NCBI GenBank assembly: GCA_036897445.1
Contig: JAYMTL010000014.1
Location: forward strand, 62,001 to 126,000
DNA length: 64,000 bases
Direction of reading: 5' to 3'
DNA from: Pelargonium tetragonum
Taxonomy: Eukaryota; Streptophyta; Magnoliopsida; Geraniales; Geraniaceae
Below the pieces are notes generated by a model, which was not told the origin of the DNA, did not search any database, and was given only the letters and a program-made list of their open reading frames with translations. Shown in pieces: positions 12,060 to 25,000 of this stretch. A program made the translations under genes and the position numbers. Each line of letters begins with the position of its first letter. The first letter of the stretch is position 1.

Positions 12060-13860
12060 ACAGCTTTTACTACGCACTGTGGACTTCTCTTACCTTACTA
12101 TCTTTCTTTAGACCCACTTCCACTTACTGTAAATAATAGAGCTTAACCCACCCTACCCCTTATTGGAAAAAAAGTTCCCTTTAGCTACTACTCCTGAATG
12201 AAGTGGATTTTACCGAACCAGAAGACAGGAAGACCACTACAGAAAAAAGAGACAAAGACAAGGACTTACCTTCAAGTGAATGAAAGACTTTCCAGTAAAA
12301 GCGCATCGAATCCTGGAGGGATTAAAGAGAACCAGGTCTTGTTTCTATCTAAAATAAAATACCAATTATCTACAGTTCGGGTATCAGGTAATTTGTATCT
12401 TTTGACCTCTTTATCACAGGTTTTATGGTATTCTTTTTAACAAATGGCTTAAGCTTTGTACTTTCTACCTAACTCTAGATAAGAGACTTCCTGGGTTACC
12501 TTTCCTACGGACTCCCTCGCTTACTGAAAAAACCTTCCACTAGAAACCTCCTTCTCTAAATCTCCAATATCTTTAGCTCTGGTACCTGCTCGAGCTATTT
12601 AGCATCGGGTTTGACTATGTTTCTTTGGAATGACTCGCTTTGTAGAATAGATTCTAGACTTTAAAAGGCTTCTATTCACTTTGGAAGTCCGAGGCAAGAA
12701 AGCAACCCTCTTTTTATAAATCCCCAAACCCCGTTCAGTTTTATTTAAATGTAAGTGTAATTTAGACCCGAAAGCTGTCCATTGAAGAAAAGGAGCTTAC
12801 TTAAAATTGATTATAGCCTTACCCGACCCTCGACCTCCAGCTACCGGAAGCCTTAGGCATCTTAAAATAGTAACCGAGTCTAATCCCACTTCTAGGAAAT
12901 CCCTATATCTTCGTATTTTAGTTTCGTTAGACTTCCTTCTTTTCTTTATCTAAAAACTTGGCTTATCCTGTCCTGGCTCTGCCCTGCCCACCCACTCTAT
13001 TATGTTATGTTGCTTTTGGCCTACTTCACAAGAAATTACTTGCTTTAGAATTGGAATATAAAAAGACAGTAAGTTCAAATCCCACATGGAATACTTAAAA
13101 TCAGGAAACCGGCCCCTTATCAAAGTCAGAATTCACACTCAACCCCCTAGGAGCCTTTCTAACTCCCAATCTCCTTACTTTCCAAATCGGACTAAGAAAT
13201 CCCAACTAGACTCTTTCTCCCTGCCAACTCGTCTTATGTTATGAAGCAGTAAGAGGAAACCCTGCTGACCCCGAAAGCTCTCTTTCTATCTATAACTTTG
13301 ACGGGAAATCCTTTCCTTTCAATAAGAAAGTAAGAAAGATTAATGAACTAAGTACTAGAGTACTATAACTCTATCATCTTTTCTTGTGAGGTGCGTTAAA
13401 ATAAAAAAAGACCCTATAGAGCAAATTTTTTCATCTGACCTCTTCCGGGTTCGATTTCATACATTTTATAAACCCCCTCTTTTGAATTAAAAGAAAGAAA
13501 GCGAGGAAACCCTTCATTCAATAAGAAACCCAGGAACTCTTCACTTCAATAGCCATTTTCATTTTTAATCAAAGTCTTTCCAGTCAAAGCTAAGAAAGAA
13601 ACCGAGAATACAGATCAAATCAGATCGTGCCAAAACCCTTTTCTAGAATGCCAAATATAGATTATCGACAGTTTGGGTACCGAGTGTTTGTTTCCCCATT
13701 CGAACTCTTTACTGGCCTTTTTGGTATCTATTTCGATTTGCTTACTTCATAGAATGGATTCGGCTAGATCAGGAAGCCCTAAATTGAAGACATCCCACTC
13801 CGGGGTTTTAGACAAACAGACTTATAAAAGAATTTCCTATCCGAGTAATCCCTAAAGTAG
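12060..13860. repeat. Texture-Y block, internally repeated, organelle-spacer-like
   Basis: This block looks richer in C and G than the background (for example around 12810-13010) and lacks the obvious CpA/TpG depletion. Two parts resemble each other: 12363-12398 (TATCTACAGTTCGGGTATCA) and 13661-13692 (TATCGACAGTTTGGGTACCG). The part around 13583-13620 (GTCAAAGCTAAGAAAG, then ACAGATCAAA) matches 32388-32412. Open frames at 12198-12440 and 13673-13855 have no recognisable domain, and the second would need a TTG start. The wording resembles plant or fungal mitochondrial spacer, but I cannot name a source. The ends are judged by texture. Confidence 0.45.
13401..13470 (+). pseudogene. tRNA-Glu-like relic
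   Basis: A GAGCA D-arm end is followed by TTTTTTCAT (a loop reading anticodon TTC after a T33-like base) and, 11 bases later, CGGGTTCGATT, which matches the T-loop wording of mitochondrial tRNA-Glu. The T stem does not pair on its 3' side and no acceptor stem forms. It may be a decayed tRNA-Glu fragment inside the organelle-like block, or a coincidence of short consensus pieces. Confidence 0.2.
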
Positions 13861-16800
13861 AGTAAAAATAGAATATAGCACAAAAAGCAAAATTCTCTGC
13901 AAACTCCCTAGACCTTTATCGTCGAAAAAGAGGCTGACTATATCTTAACACAGAAACGCCTTGCACAGGATTTCGCGAAGTGGAAATAGAGGTCTAAGCC
14001 GGGCTTTAAGGTATCCGTAAAAAAATTTTTAGACCCTTTCGATTTGAAACGGGGTTACTTTGAGTATAAAGGAATCCTAGAGAGGCAAATCTCTATATCT
14101 TTATAGGGCGCTCTTCAAGTGGCCGCAATAGAAATCCGATCAAAGCCTTTGACAGGATGATATTTCACAGGGATACACCCGTTTGTTTGTATTCTAGCCA
14201 AAACCTAAATTCTTACAGGAGCCCCTTTTTAATTACATTACCTGCCCCATTTGCTTAGGATATATAAAATGAAGTTCTTCTATTCATTTAAGCATTTTTC
14301 CTTTTTTTACTCAAGAGCTACAATTTAGTAAGTCACTCGCGTAGCTAAAGTTCAATCCTTGTTAGACAAGGCTCTTAAGTCTAAACAAAACTAAAAGTAG
14401 GCTAAGTAAGAGTAAAAGAGCAGCCCTCCCGTAAAAAAGATTAGAAGTGTCGGTAAAATGCAGGGAGTTTGAACCAAAGCTTAAGGGATCCCAACCTCAT
14501 GAATAAGTCGGCATGCCCTTGGGTACACCAGAATCTTATTACTGTAAACCCTTTTTTGATTCACGCCTGACATTGTTCCAACTTTGACCTTTTAGAGTTC
14601 TAAGATTAAGATAGAGAGCAGCCTTAGGGATATCCTGTCAGTCTCAAGGGCAACAACTCCGTAAGTTTTTGTGGCATATAATTAGAAAAGATAAGTCTTA
14701 ATTAACTCGTTCATATATACATAAGCTTTATTTAAGTCTAGACTCCTAAGAAAGAATATACTTTCTTAACTTTTAGTAGTTAAAGAATCCGAAGGGAACC
14801 CACCTTTGATATAGCTATGCAACACCGTTTACAGTATAGTTTAGTAAATGAGGAAGATATTAAAATTTTAAGTAAACCTGGGAAATCCGGACTAGAGAAA
14901 GAACTTATCTTTCTGCTTATATTAAAAAAAGAAGAAAGATTTTTGGAATATTCTACTGGCTACGCCAAAAAACTAAAAGGATGTCGTTGGCTGCATAAGT
15001 GTTTGTAAAGGCTCGTATCCTATATAGTGTTAATTCAATTGGGTATCCGGTGTACAAGAATTGAATATGAAGCCCCTTTTTTGAGGGATCTTAAAAAGAA
15101 AAAGTCATAGAGCATAGAGAAAGTCCCCTTCGATACGCCGCCTAGTAGCTAAAGTCTTTTTTTAAGTAAGAACGAAAGCATCCCGTAATTTAAACCAAAG
15201 TCCCGGGTACGGGTTTGAACCCGTTGAATCGTTGTAAACAAACCCCGTTTTCTAGTCCTGTTTTCAAAAACTTGTAATACAATAGCGACTCTATCTAGAG
15301 GACTTTTCGCCCTTGTAGGGAACCCTGCTTTTATGTATATGTATCAAGGCGTCAAACTATAGGAAAGAACGCTTGTACAAGACTGAGACTCTAAAAAACC
15401 CTATTTGTGACTAATAAAAACCCGGACTAGGAAACTTCAAAAATTCTATTTAGTAACGAAAAGGAATACGCTATTGGGAGTAACCCCTTATGGCAAAGAA
15501 TAAAGTTTCTAAAATAAGGCCCAAGCCGATGCGAAAAATTTCAAGGATTTCCTAAGCCAGCTTATTCCCTGCGGAGTTTAGCATTAGCTATAGCAAAAGG
15601 TCCTGGCTTTTCTTGTTATGTCCCTAGTCGTACTTATAGAATCTTAATACACTTTTTTAGAGCTTGACTAAATAAGGGCACTCTTAAAAAAGAGTACTCG
15701 GAACTTAGGTTTAATGGGCATCTTGATTAAAACTAAGGCTCAGGGGGCTTACAATAAGGAAACATTGCACAAAAATGAAGACTAGACTAGGAGTCCCTTT
15801 CGGGGTTTACTTATTAATAAAGTTACGGTAAATTCACTCCTGCATTATTATATTAGGCCGTAAGCATGCGATTAAGGCATACGAGGCCCCTCTTGGGAAT
15901 AATAAAGCCTTTTTCGACTTTTAAACTTCTTTTATAGTGAGGAAACCCGACAGGGGTCTTGTGAAGTATAGTATAGCTTTGAACAAATGACTAGATATGC
16001 AAGCAGGAGTTTTTTTAATATGTTACTACTAAGTTATGGTATTCTATGACATTTATAAAACGGGGCTCTATTTCACACCCTTTTTTTGGTTTCCATTCAG
16101 GATTCTTTTATATATAGAGCCTCCGTGGGTAGGTTATAACTTTAAAGGCATAAAAAAGTATTGCGCTGTTATCCTAGTATTGGATTAGCCAAAAGTTGGC
16201 TACTACGAAGGCCTGGAGAAGTTCTTAAACTAAATGTGTTTTGGTTTTGCATGCATAGGGGTTGCCCGAGTAATTCTAACTTTAGGATACTGCTAAGAGT
16301 GGACCCTTTGGCGGGGATCCTCTAGATAACGGAGGCTCCACTTGGTAGAACTAGACAAGGACCTTTTTTAGTTATTTTAGTTAGCAGTTTTAAAAAGGAC
16401 TCATAAGTAAGAATATTCTATAGTTTAGTTTTTCATTTTTTAATACCTTAAATTAAGGCCCTGCAGTGGGGAAAAATCACTATCTTGAAAAGGGAAGAGG
16501 AACCCTTTTGTAACTCATTAGGATAAAAAGTTTTGGGCTATTGTAACTCAAGTCTGTAATCCTTCCTTAGAGAGAAGAGGGAACCGAAGGTTGTAGTGGT
16601 TATATACCAGGTTTTGGGTACTTTTAATCGAGAAAAAGCAACCAGTACTAACCAAGGGTGCTCCTTACTTCTCAGTATTTTAATACTTAATAAAGAATTT
16701 CGTTTATACTTCATTTTATTAAAATATTACGCATACTTTTCTCACGAGCTTTATAATAAACGCTTAGAGGCCCTCTTTCCTTTTTTACTTATGGAGCTTT

Positions 16801-19800
16801 GCTCTCTAATAGAGTATATAAAACGAGATTTAGTTTGTTAACCAGTAACAGGCGGAAGAGCCCCTTGAGTAAAGCACTTTGAAAGGGGGTTGGATATTCT
16901 ACTGTGAAAATTTCTTCTTATTCTTAGTAAAAGTAGGCGAGACTTCGAAAAGTGAGTTTTTCCTTGTAGGTTCGAGTCTCATTTTCAAGTTTCAGCTTAT
17001 CTTAAGTACTTACTGGTCGGAGAGTCCGCTGTTGGATTCTGATTAAGCGAGGTTCCTTGACTCATAGTAGAATAAGGACAGAGTTTTTGAAAAAAGGATA
17101 TTGAAGGATAAACCAGCTCTTTATATTTATAAGTCTTTCCCCCTTCTGTAGAGTTGGTAGCGTTACTAAGTTCTATGGGAGAGTCTCCCTACTTGATTTA
17201 GAAGTCTCATCCTTTTTTTTAGATAAAAGTCAGTCAAAAGAAGGGTTTATACTATTATACTAACTAACGAAACTAGACTCTTCTGATTTCATACTTTATT
17301 ACTTTATTGTAAAGAAAGGGAAGATTTCTAAAGAAAAGCGTACAGACTTTCTTGATTCTTCCTTTGAAACCTCGTGTGTAATTCAAATCTTTACTTATGT
17401 TCCTTATATATATCTTTGCAGTTCCTGATCTTGTGAAGGTAAACCACCGGAGCCCTTTGAAAAAAGCTATGACCCTATTATTTTCATTTCAGTCTTTATT
17501 TCATTCTAGCTAGCCAAACCAGAAACTTTAAAACTGCCAAGGGCAGCCTGGTGTTCCTATATTCGAGAATTCATACCTCTGAGATTAGGAACAAATCTGA
17601 GAGACTTCTTTTTCATAATTATATACTGCACGGCTGACGTAGTAATCCTCAGCCCGTTTCAAAAAGCGCAGGGGTACCTTTTCTACCTAGTATTGCGTTA
17701 GTAGTATGGGCAAGTATAGATTGAATTTTGTTTTTACAGAAGAGACTGAGTGGGGTTCCCTAGCAAGCAAATACTCAGGAGCTTGTCAAAAGGGTTTTCT
17801 GTACACTAAAAGTTCAGGAATCTTATATATATAATTAAGTGACAAAGGGGGAATAAAAGAAAGTAAATCTTAGTGCTGTGTGGCTACTCCTATAGAAAAA
17901 CTTTCCGTAAGGGAACTAAAAGAGGCTCCTATTGCTTTTGAATGAGTACTTGTGTTTGCTCCTTGTAAAGACTCGATTGAAATATAAAGAATTCTGCAAT
18001 TCGTGTAGAATTAACTAGTTTAATTTGGAGGTAGAATTTATGACAAAATATCAAGAATTAGGTTTTTTATTTAAAAAAGAAAGATTCTTAAGTGCCTAAT
18101 TTATAACATTTTTTGTAGAGGCCTTTTCGCGAGCTTTGGCGTGAATACGGGGTCGTGTAAATTTTTCTACTTTTTTATTACTGCGGTTTTGGTATACTTT
18201 GCTAGTTGATAAATCCTCCCCTTTTCCCAGTTTCCAAGATTTTATATTCGTTTTTTGCTTATAAAGAAAATGAAGTAGTCTTGGTAGAGTTCCTTCATAT
18301 CCCTGCTAAAGGGCTTTTATGTTTTGAATAATTTCAGTGGACATAATAGGTTCATGTTTATAATGAAAAACTTATTTACTTAGAACGAGTCCCTACACTT
18401 TTTCCTTAACCTCTTTTTAAGATCTTTCTAGCGGTCCCCTTATAAAAAACTATAGTTTGTATAGTCTATCATGAAGAAGCCTACTTACTAAGAGGGGTCT
18501 AGTATCCTGTTACCCATCTAAGAATTCTTACATGTGACTTTACTTATCGTACAGTCTCTTTTTTTAAGTGCTCTAGGCTTAAGACTTAGTCGGATAGATA
18601 ACTCATAGGGGTACCCCTGTAAAATTAGAGAGTAAAAAGTTTTTATAGGACAAGCTTTTTAGGAATTCCTTATAAAAAGATTTAAAAAAGGGTAACCCTA
18701 GTAAGAGCCATTTTTTGTTCTGCTTCCGGAAGCGAAACCTTTTTCTTATAGATCTGAGTTACCGAGCGTAGAAAGTTGGAGTTTTTTATTTAAGAGAGCC
18801 TTTTTACGATTTATTATAAGTTCTTGATTTATCGTGTTATACAAATGCAGTTCAAAAGAACCCAGTTAAAATAGACAGAGATACTCCTTTCTTCTTTCTA
18901 AATATAACTATATATAATATATATATACTGCGCTACACTAAGCTGTATTTTATATTATGCTAACTCACAGAAAGAAAGGCAGTTTTTTTCGGTGCTTAGG
19001 GGTTTCTTTAGTCGACTCCGAAGAAAAAAGTATACATAGCCAAATTCGGGACTCCTAATTAGCAAGTGATGAGATATCTGATCGACCCCCTTGATTTGTT
19101 TTTATTAAATTGACTTTTTACAGGATCTTGTTGACCGAATTCTTTTTACATAAATTTAAGGGTTAAACTTTTAATCTCCCCTGCTCTTTTTTGGTGTCAT
19201 TTTCTTTTAAATCCGGGTTGCTTTTGACGGGGACGGAGTGTTGGGGAGTTTCCAAATACCAATGTAAGAGCTTATTCACTTTTTGATATTTAGAGTAGTG
19301 CCTTTTTTAGGAATTATAAAAAAGATTTTGAGGATTAAATCTACTAATGGTAAAATAGAATTCAGGTGTAAACGTACTTCGTGGAATGACATAATATATA
19401 AGTTAGCATATACCAAAAAAAAGCTAACGTTTCTTAGTATTTAAAATCTTTAAAGGTTCTTTTTCTCAGTATTATACCTGTACCTTTTTATAATTGCAAG
19501 CCTTTATTAAAAAAGAGCTTGTGAATCCCGCTTCTCGTTCAAACTGTATTTTATTTAAATAACTTAATATAGAGAGATAAATCTTCATAAGAGGGTAAAC
19601 CTTCGAATTCTTACGCGTGTCAAAAGGTTCAAGTGTCGACTGCACTAAATCAAAAGGAACAAAACAAATGAAACTATGAAATAGAACCAGAACCCTTTTC
19701 TAATAAAAAGAGTTAGCGTTGGTATTACAGGTCCCTCCTAAAAAAGATGCGACCTAACTCGTCAATTTACGGGTAAGTGGGGCCCTTTTTAGAAAGAACT

Positions 19801-21399
19801 CGAACTCATTTCTGAAATATAAAAAAACATAGAAGTACGACGCTTTTAAAAAAGAGCTTCTGGGTCTTTTGTGTATTAAAGGCTGCCAAACGGGTTCACT
19901 AGTTTGATTAGTCTTCTAAAGCCGCAAAAAAGGTATTTAGCTAGTTAGTCCTCTGCGCTAAGGACTTGTAAATGAAATAAGAATTGAAGAGCTGCGGCTT
20001 TTTTCGCAAACAAGAGTCTTCCAACCTCTTCTTTTATTCAAACAAATTCTACCCATAAATTGTGAGTAGATGCTGCGTGTGTGAGCTCTACTATTGCTTT
20101 TGTTGAACAGGGCGGACCCCTTTGTTATTTACTCTATATAGAGAAAGGAGCCTTGCTATCTTTTTTATTAATTTGTGGGGTTCCTAGTTTAGGAAAATTT
20201 CGGTGTTGCTGGCTATAACCCGATACCCTTGTTTTTTATACAGAAAGAGCTCCTGCCTAGGTATGCGGTAAGTTTTAGACGAACGGTCTAGCTTTAGCAA
20301 GGAGCCCTACATAGAGTACGACATCTCAAGAAAAAGTATCCTCAATGAGTGTATATGAGTAAAAAACCGAAATGATCCGCCTAAGAAAACCTGGGCACAG
20401 AAGAAATTCCTTTATAAAAACCCCTCGAGATTGAGTAAACTAATAAAAAACTCTTAAATGAACGTGGTAAATTGCCTATCAGTCCAAAAATCGTAGGCTC
20501 GAAATCTTGTAATTCTACTTCTGAAAAGTACGAGGATCCCTTAAGGACAAAAAAGCTGCAAACTTGACCCTGGTTATACGCGCTACAACTTTTTTTCATT
20601 TCGTACTTTTTTAGTAGTATAGGCCTTACTATAAAACAAGGACTCCTTAACCAAGGTATTCTAATCTAAAAACAAAAGTAGCGCTTTATCAGATAATGAA
20701 GGAGCCCCACTTTCCTTTTCCTTTTAGTCTAGTCTTTTTGTGCTTTTTGCTTGTTAATTCTCACTACGAGACTTCCTACCCCCTTTGTTTAGTACTATAG
20801 TAACTTGAATCTTGTAAAAAAAGTAAGCTAAGCAAAATCTAGGTAATAAAAAGACACTTGGCTAAAAAGAGCAGTTGGTATGAGTCATTTTCAAGGAACA
20901 AGGATTTAAGGATAAGTTTTTCTAGAGTGATTCGTAGATTCTGTTTAGCCAATTCTATACCCCTAATCTCCAGAATCTTTTTTGTATTTCAATAAAGTAA
21001 AAGTATCTGATTTACGAAGAGGAGTAATTGGCTATTCAAAAGATTTTAAGTAATAAGTAAATATAAAGAGCTTTCACTGTAATTTCCTAAAAGCGCTAAC
21101 TAAGAAACTTTTATGAATACTGAAATTGTATCAAGTGAGAGACTTTTCCCAGTTTTTCCTATTAAATTTGTTAAATCCTAGGAATTCCTATAGGATAAAG
21201 ATCAGACTTCCCTCGAAACAAGAAGCTCTTTTATACACTATATACACGTATACCAAAAAAATAAGGAGATATTTCTATCCAATTAGCAAGCATTTTTTAC
21301 ACGGATTCATGCTGAGTCCCCTAAAAGTTTTTAATTCCTATTGTGGAAAAGAAGAAAAATCCCACTCGGAAACCTTCAAAGCGCAAACCCAGGACTGAG
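13861..21399. other. AT-rich non-coding background (texture X)
   Basis: These 7.5 kb hold no supportable gene. The frames of 60-90 codons (14817-15008, 16596-16841, minus 20381-20599, 21126-21398) are of chance length, without domain, signal or codon contrast. A short perfect hairpin lies at 15209-15224. A class-II-tRNA-sized match of two 7-base ends occurs at 16905-16987 but lacks convincing inner stems. Short AT runs lie at about 18905-18930. Confidence 0.65.
15209..15224. other. Perfect 6-bp inverted repeat with 4-base loop
   Basis: ACGGGT, loop TTGA, ACCCGT. On the minus strand it reads ACGGGTTCAAACCCGT, which resembles a tRNA T-arm but with a six-base loop between five-base stems instead of seven. 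No matching D arm or acceptor was found upstream, so I list it only as a hairpin. Confidence 0.5.
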
Positions 21400-22080
21400 G
21401 AAAACCCGCTTCTATATGAATCCCAAAGACTCTATCTAAAATAGAAACTAAGTCTTTGGTTTAATTCCGAGCTTTTAAAAGATCCAAAAACTTCTCGGAA
21501 AGAACTTAAGGTTAGTCTTAATGATCTTTCCCAGCCGCTAACTCTCAGATTGAAACACAAGGACGCTACTCCGAATTACGAAAACTTTGTTTACCATGTC
21601 AAAAAGTATGCACTTTACCATGCACTTTTTGACTTTGAATAACCGTAATAGTATGACCTTGTGGAGCTCGCTTCTTCAGATCTAGACCGAAACTGCTCTT
21701 TACAGTCTGACTCTGAGTATCCCCACTCTTGAAGAAACTAACCTAATTCTAGCCTGCCGACTACTTCATCTTTCGCATACTCTTTGATTGACGAGCTTGA
21801 CCCTTTTCCTCAGTCCCTTTCATCGAGAGATTCTACCTGTCTACCGCCTATCCTAGTTTCACCCCATTCGAAATCTAGAGAATTCCTATCCATGCAAAAC
21901 TTCTTAACGCTAGAACAAGTCAACTCAAGAATTCTAGAGTCAAAGTCCGGTGCTAAATCGGTTGAACGAAGTCCTGTATACTGATACCTCAACTCTAAAG
22001 AAAAGCTATTCTAGGTCTCGGGTTTGGCATGATCCGGGCTCATCTATAACCCTGTTTGCTTCGACTGGGAAGTCTTTCCT
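21400..22080. repeat. Texture-Y block with overlapping open frames on both strands
   Basis: This patch is more C+G-rich than its surroundings, with normal CpA and TpG. It contains two open frames that overlap on opposite strands, 21784-21984 (+, 66 codons) and 21810-21992 (-, 60 codons). This can arise simply because the patch is less rich in TA-containing stops. Neither product resembles a family I know. The wording (CAGTCCCTTTCATCGAGAGA) is like organelle spacer DNA and like the blocks at 12.1-13.9 and 31.1-33.4 kb. It is typed as a repeat only by analogy with those blocks; I did not align a second copy. Confidence 0.35.
21598..21633. other. Strong hairpin, 13-bp stem with a 2-base bulge
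   Basis: GTCAAAAAGT, bulge AT, GCA, loop CTTTACCA, then TGCACTTTTTGAC. The 3' arm is the exact reverse complement of the 5' arm apart from the bulge. It sits inside the texture-Y block. In organelle genomes such stem-loops are often transcript-end or processing signals, and in nuclear DNA they may be tiny foldback repeats; nothing here tells which. Confidence 0.7.
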
Positions 22081-25000
22081 TAAATGTAATTTCAATTGAG
22101 AGCTTTTTCTGTTCCTCTGAGGGATTTACTAGAATTAAAGACCTAGGGCTTATAAAGCACCTTATATTTGCTTTTGAAAAGAGTCCGGAATTGACCGTTT
22201 ATATTGTGAATCCCTCGTACTCGTAAGTGATGGATAGTAAAAGAAGTCTAAATAAAAAGCTCTTTGTTCTTCTATTTTTATATAAGAACTTAATCCAGGC
22301 GGCGGAATTGGGTTAGATTAAACATAAGAGTTTTTTTATCTCCTAAAAAGCAAGTCTCAAAAATGGGTCTTTTGAGCTGTAGTTTACTCCTTTTGGTTGG
22401 TAATTAGATTAAGAACTTGAAACTAAAGAGTTAGGGTTTTTTGTCCGCTGCTCTGGTAACCCCTACCTAGTATTTACCTAATATTCCGAAGTAAGTCAAA
22501 CTTGTATATAAAACCGCATTCTTTGTATTGTATTTGTATTGAATGCAACTCTTTCAAAATCCCCAAAAAACGAAATACAGAGTCAAGTACACAGATTGAA
22601 ACTTTTTTTTAGAAAGCTAGATGTCTCTATACTTTACTACTTTTAGGGACTCTAGAGAAGAGGTTAGAAGTGTTTACCCAACCAAGTAGGATTGGCTATT
22701 TTAATAAGAATTTCTTTTGTTTTTAAGATTATAAAAAGGTTCCTCTGCAGCGGACTTTTAAATAAAATAGAATTTGACTATAGAAACAAGCATTATAAAA
22801 AAAATGAATTTACCGGAAATCTAAGACTTTAGCAAGTGCTTTTTAAGAACCTGACTACCCTTTTTATAAGTTAAGCCCTAAATTTTTTTACTTTGGTATT
22901 TGCTTAGTACTTAACAAAACGTGGGTTAATTAATATTATGATTAGGCCAATCTTTCTGCTTGTCGTAAAGATTTTTCGAGAAAGAAAGCAAGATAATCGC
23001 AGAGTGTAATATAAAAAAGAGGTAGGACTTGTTTTTGAATACTAAAATTTAAGTATAAAAAACCTCCGGAGTAAGGAAACCAGAAAGGGACTTAATCCAT
23101 AAATAGAAATTTCCTGCACTCTTTTTCGGGTATCCACCTGGGTCATAAATAAAGTAATATTACAAGCGGCTCTCCAGTGAATTCACTTTATTATAACCTT
23201 TGAAGTATCAAAAATGGAATTTGGCTCGGTGTCTCATCGAATTTAACTTAGTTGAGACTTTATGAAACCCCCACTAGGACTCCTAAGTAGGATGGATACT
23301 TGTATAAAATGAAAAAATGACTTTATTTAAGCGAGTCGAGCTCTTGCTATCTCCTTTAGAATAGTAAAAAGAAACGTTTCTTTTTATAAGGCAAACTAGT
23401 ACAAGACAAGCAAAAAGGAAGAAAAACAAAATCTATATAAAAAGTCAAGCCTTGCCCCCTCTGGTAAAGGCGAATTCATAAACATTAGTAGGGACTCAAG
23501 TGTATCTCAAAAGCGGGAACTTTCCGTGTTGGTAGTAACCCCATTATCTACCCTATTTTCTTTATAGAGTCCTTTTTAGTCATATACTAGCTTTTACTTC
23601 TTGACTTCTGTATAATCAATCTCCTTTTAAGTTTAAGTAGGGAATCCCGTGCTAACGCACGCCTGGGGGCCTATAGTGTACCATAGTAAACTTCCCCCTT
23701 GTGTTTAAAACTATAAAGGAACTTCTTAAAATTTGTTTACAACTCCCAAAAATGGTTTCTATTCCACTTGTGTAATATTAGAGATCCCTCTTCATTTGAC
23801 TTCATTAAGACCTGCGAATTCTGTAGCTAAAAAGAGCTCCAAAAAGTCTTATAACTATAACATTGAATTGCCAAAACCAGGTACTTCAACTCTTTAACTT
23901 TCAGCATCTTATTTTACTTGTTAAAAAAAGGATCCTTAATATATTCATTTTAAGTATTCCAGCCCAAAAGGACTCTTCCTAGGCACTGAGAGCCCAGTCT
24001 TTGCTTTTTACAAGGCAATCCTAGAATTAAAGTGTATAACTCTAGGCTCATAAAAGAATACAATATCCATAACATATTCAACAACTCTAGTATATCCTAC
24101 TCACTCAGGATTTCAAATTCTAAGTGCATGCAGTAGATAAAACTCTCTTTGGAATCAAATTGAAATTTCCTTGAGAAGGTGTTACGTTTTTCTTATTTCC
24201 AACCCGCTAGCAAGAATACCTAAACTTTATCCTATAAATCTCTTATCAGATAAGTCTTAAAAAGTCCTACGACTCTCAAACAAATTTATAACGCAAGTGA
24301 ATAAGGCTATGGGTACCCTATACAGATATATCAAGGACTTTCCAGTAGCTACACTTTGTATAATTCCAAGGTACAATTAAGTATACTACGTTATCTCTCC
24401 TAGTATTTGAAACCCTCCAATCAAAAAATTCAATAAATATGAGTATGAAGTAAAACGGGGATCCGCGATACAAAAAGAGAAGCATAAAAAAAGAATTTGG
24501 AAATGAAAAATTTCGTGGGTGTAAAGTGGCTGTATAGAGCCCTCTTTAGTTAGCCATATTTACATCATCTTAGCTTCTGTAGTACAATCCTATATTTCTT
24601 TTTCGAAAAAGGGTTGTACTTTAAAACCAAAAGTTCTAAAAGCAACCATTTCATAAAAAAGGTTTAGTAAAGCATACAGATTCAAATAGCCTTTCAAAAG
24701 CCCCTAACTTCGTCCAGCAAATCCCAGATATAGCGGGTTGGAAAAGTTTCTACACCTCTAAAAATTAGAATTGACTTTGAAATAGGAAAGCTCCTGGAAA
24801 AGGAACCTCTTATTAAAGTACTTTATTTATTGATTTCCTTGGGCTTGGGTGGGTCCTAATTTTATCTATGCCATTCCTCAGCGTGAGTAAGGGATACCCT
24901 GATTCTCTAAAGCTTTCTATTTTATTGCAAACCCGAGAGGGGAGATCCAAAAGAAATTGAGATTTGTAGTTTATTATAGGAATTCTTTTTACCTTAATTT

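Noticed and set aside
13673-13855. 60-codon frame with a hydrophobic stretch (LLAFLVSISICLL), possibly a small secreted protein
   Set aside because: It would need a TTG start, the hydrophobic stretch sits after a polar lead rather than at the start, and it lies in an internally repeated Y block.
16905-16987. Possible class II tRNA: TGAAAAT and ATTTTCA 83 bases apart, with GGTTCGAGTC inside
   Set aside because: The paired ends do not stand in the right position relative to the T-loop, and no D, anticodon or variable arm forms.
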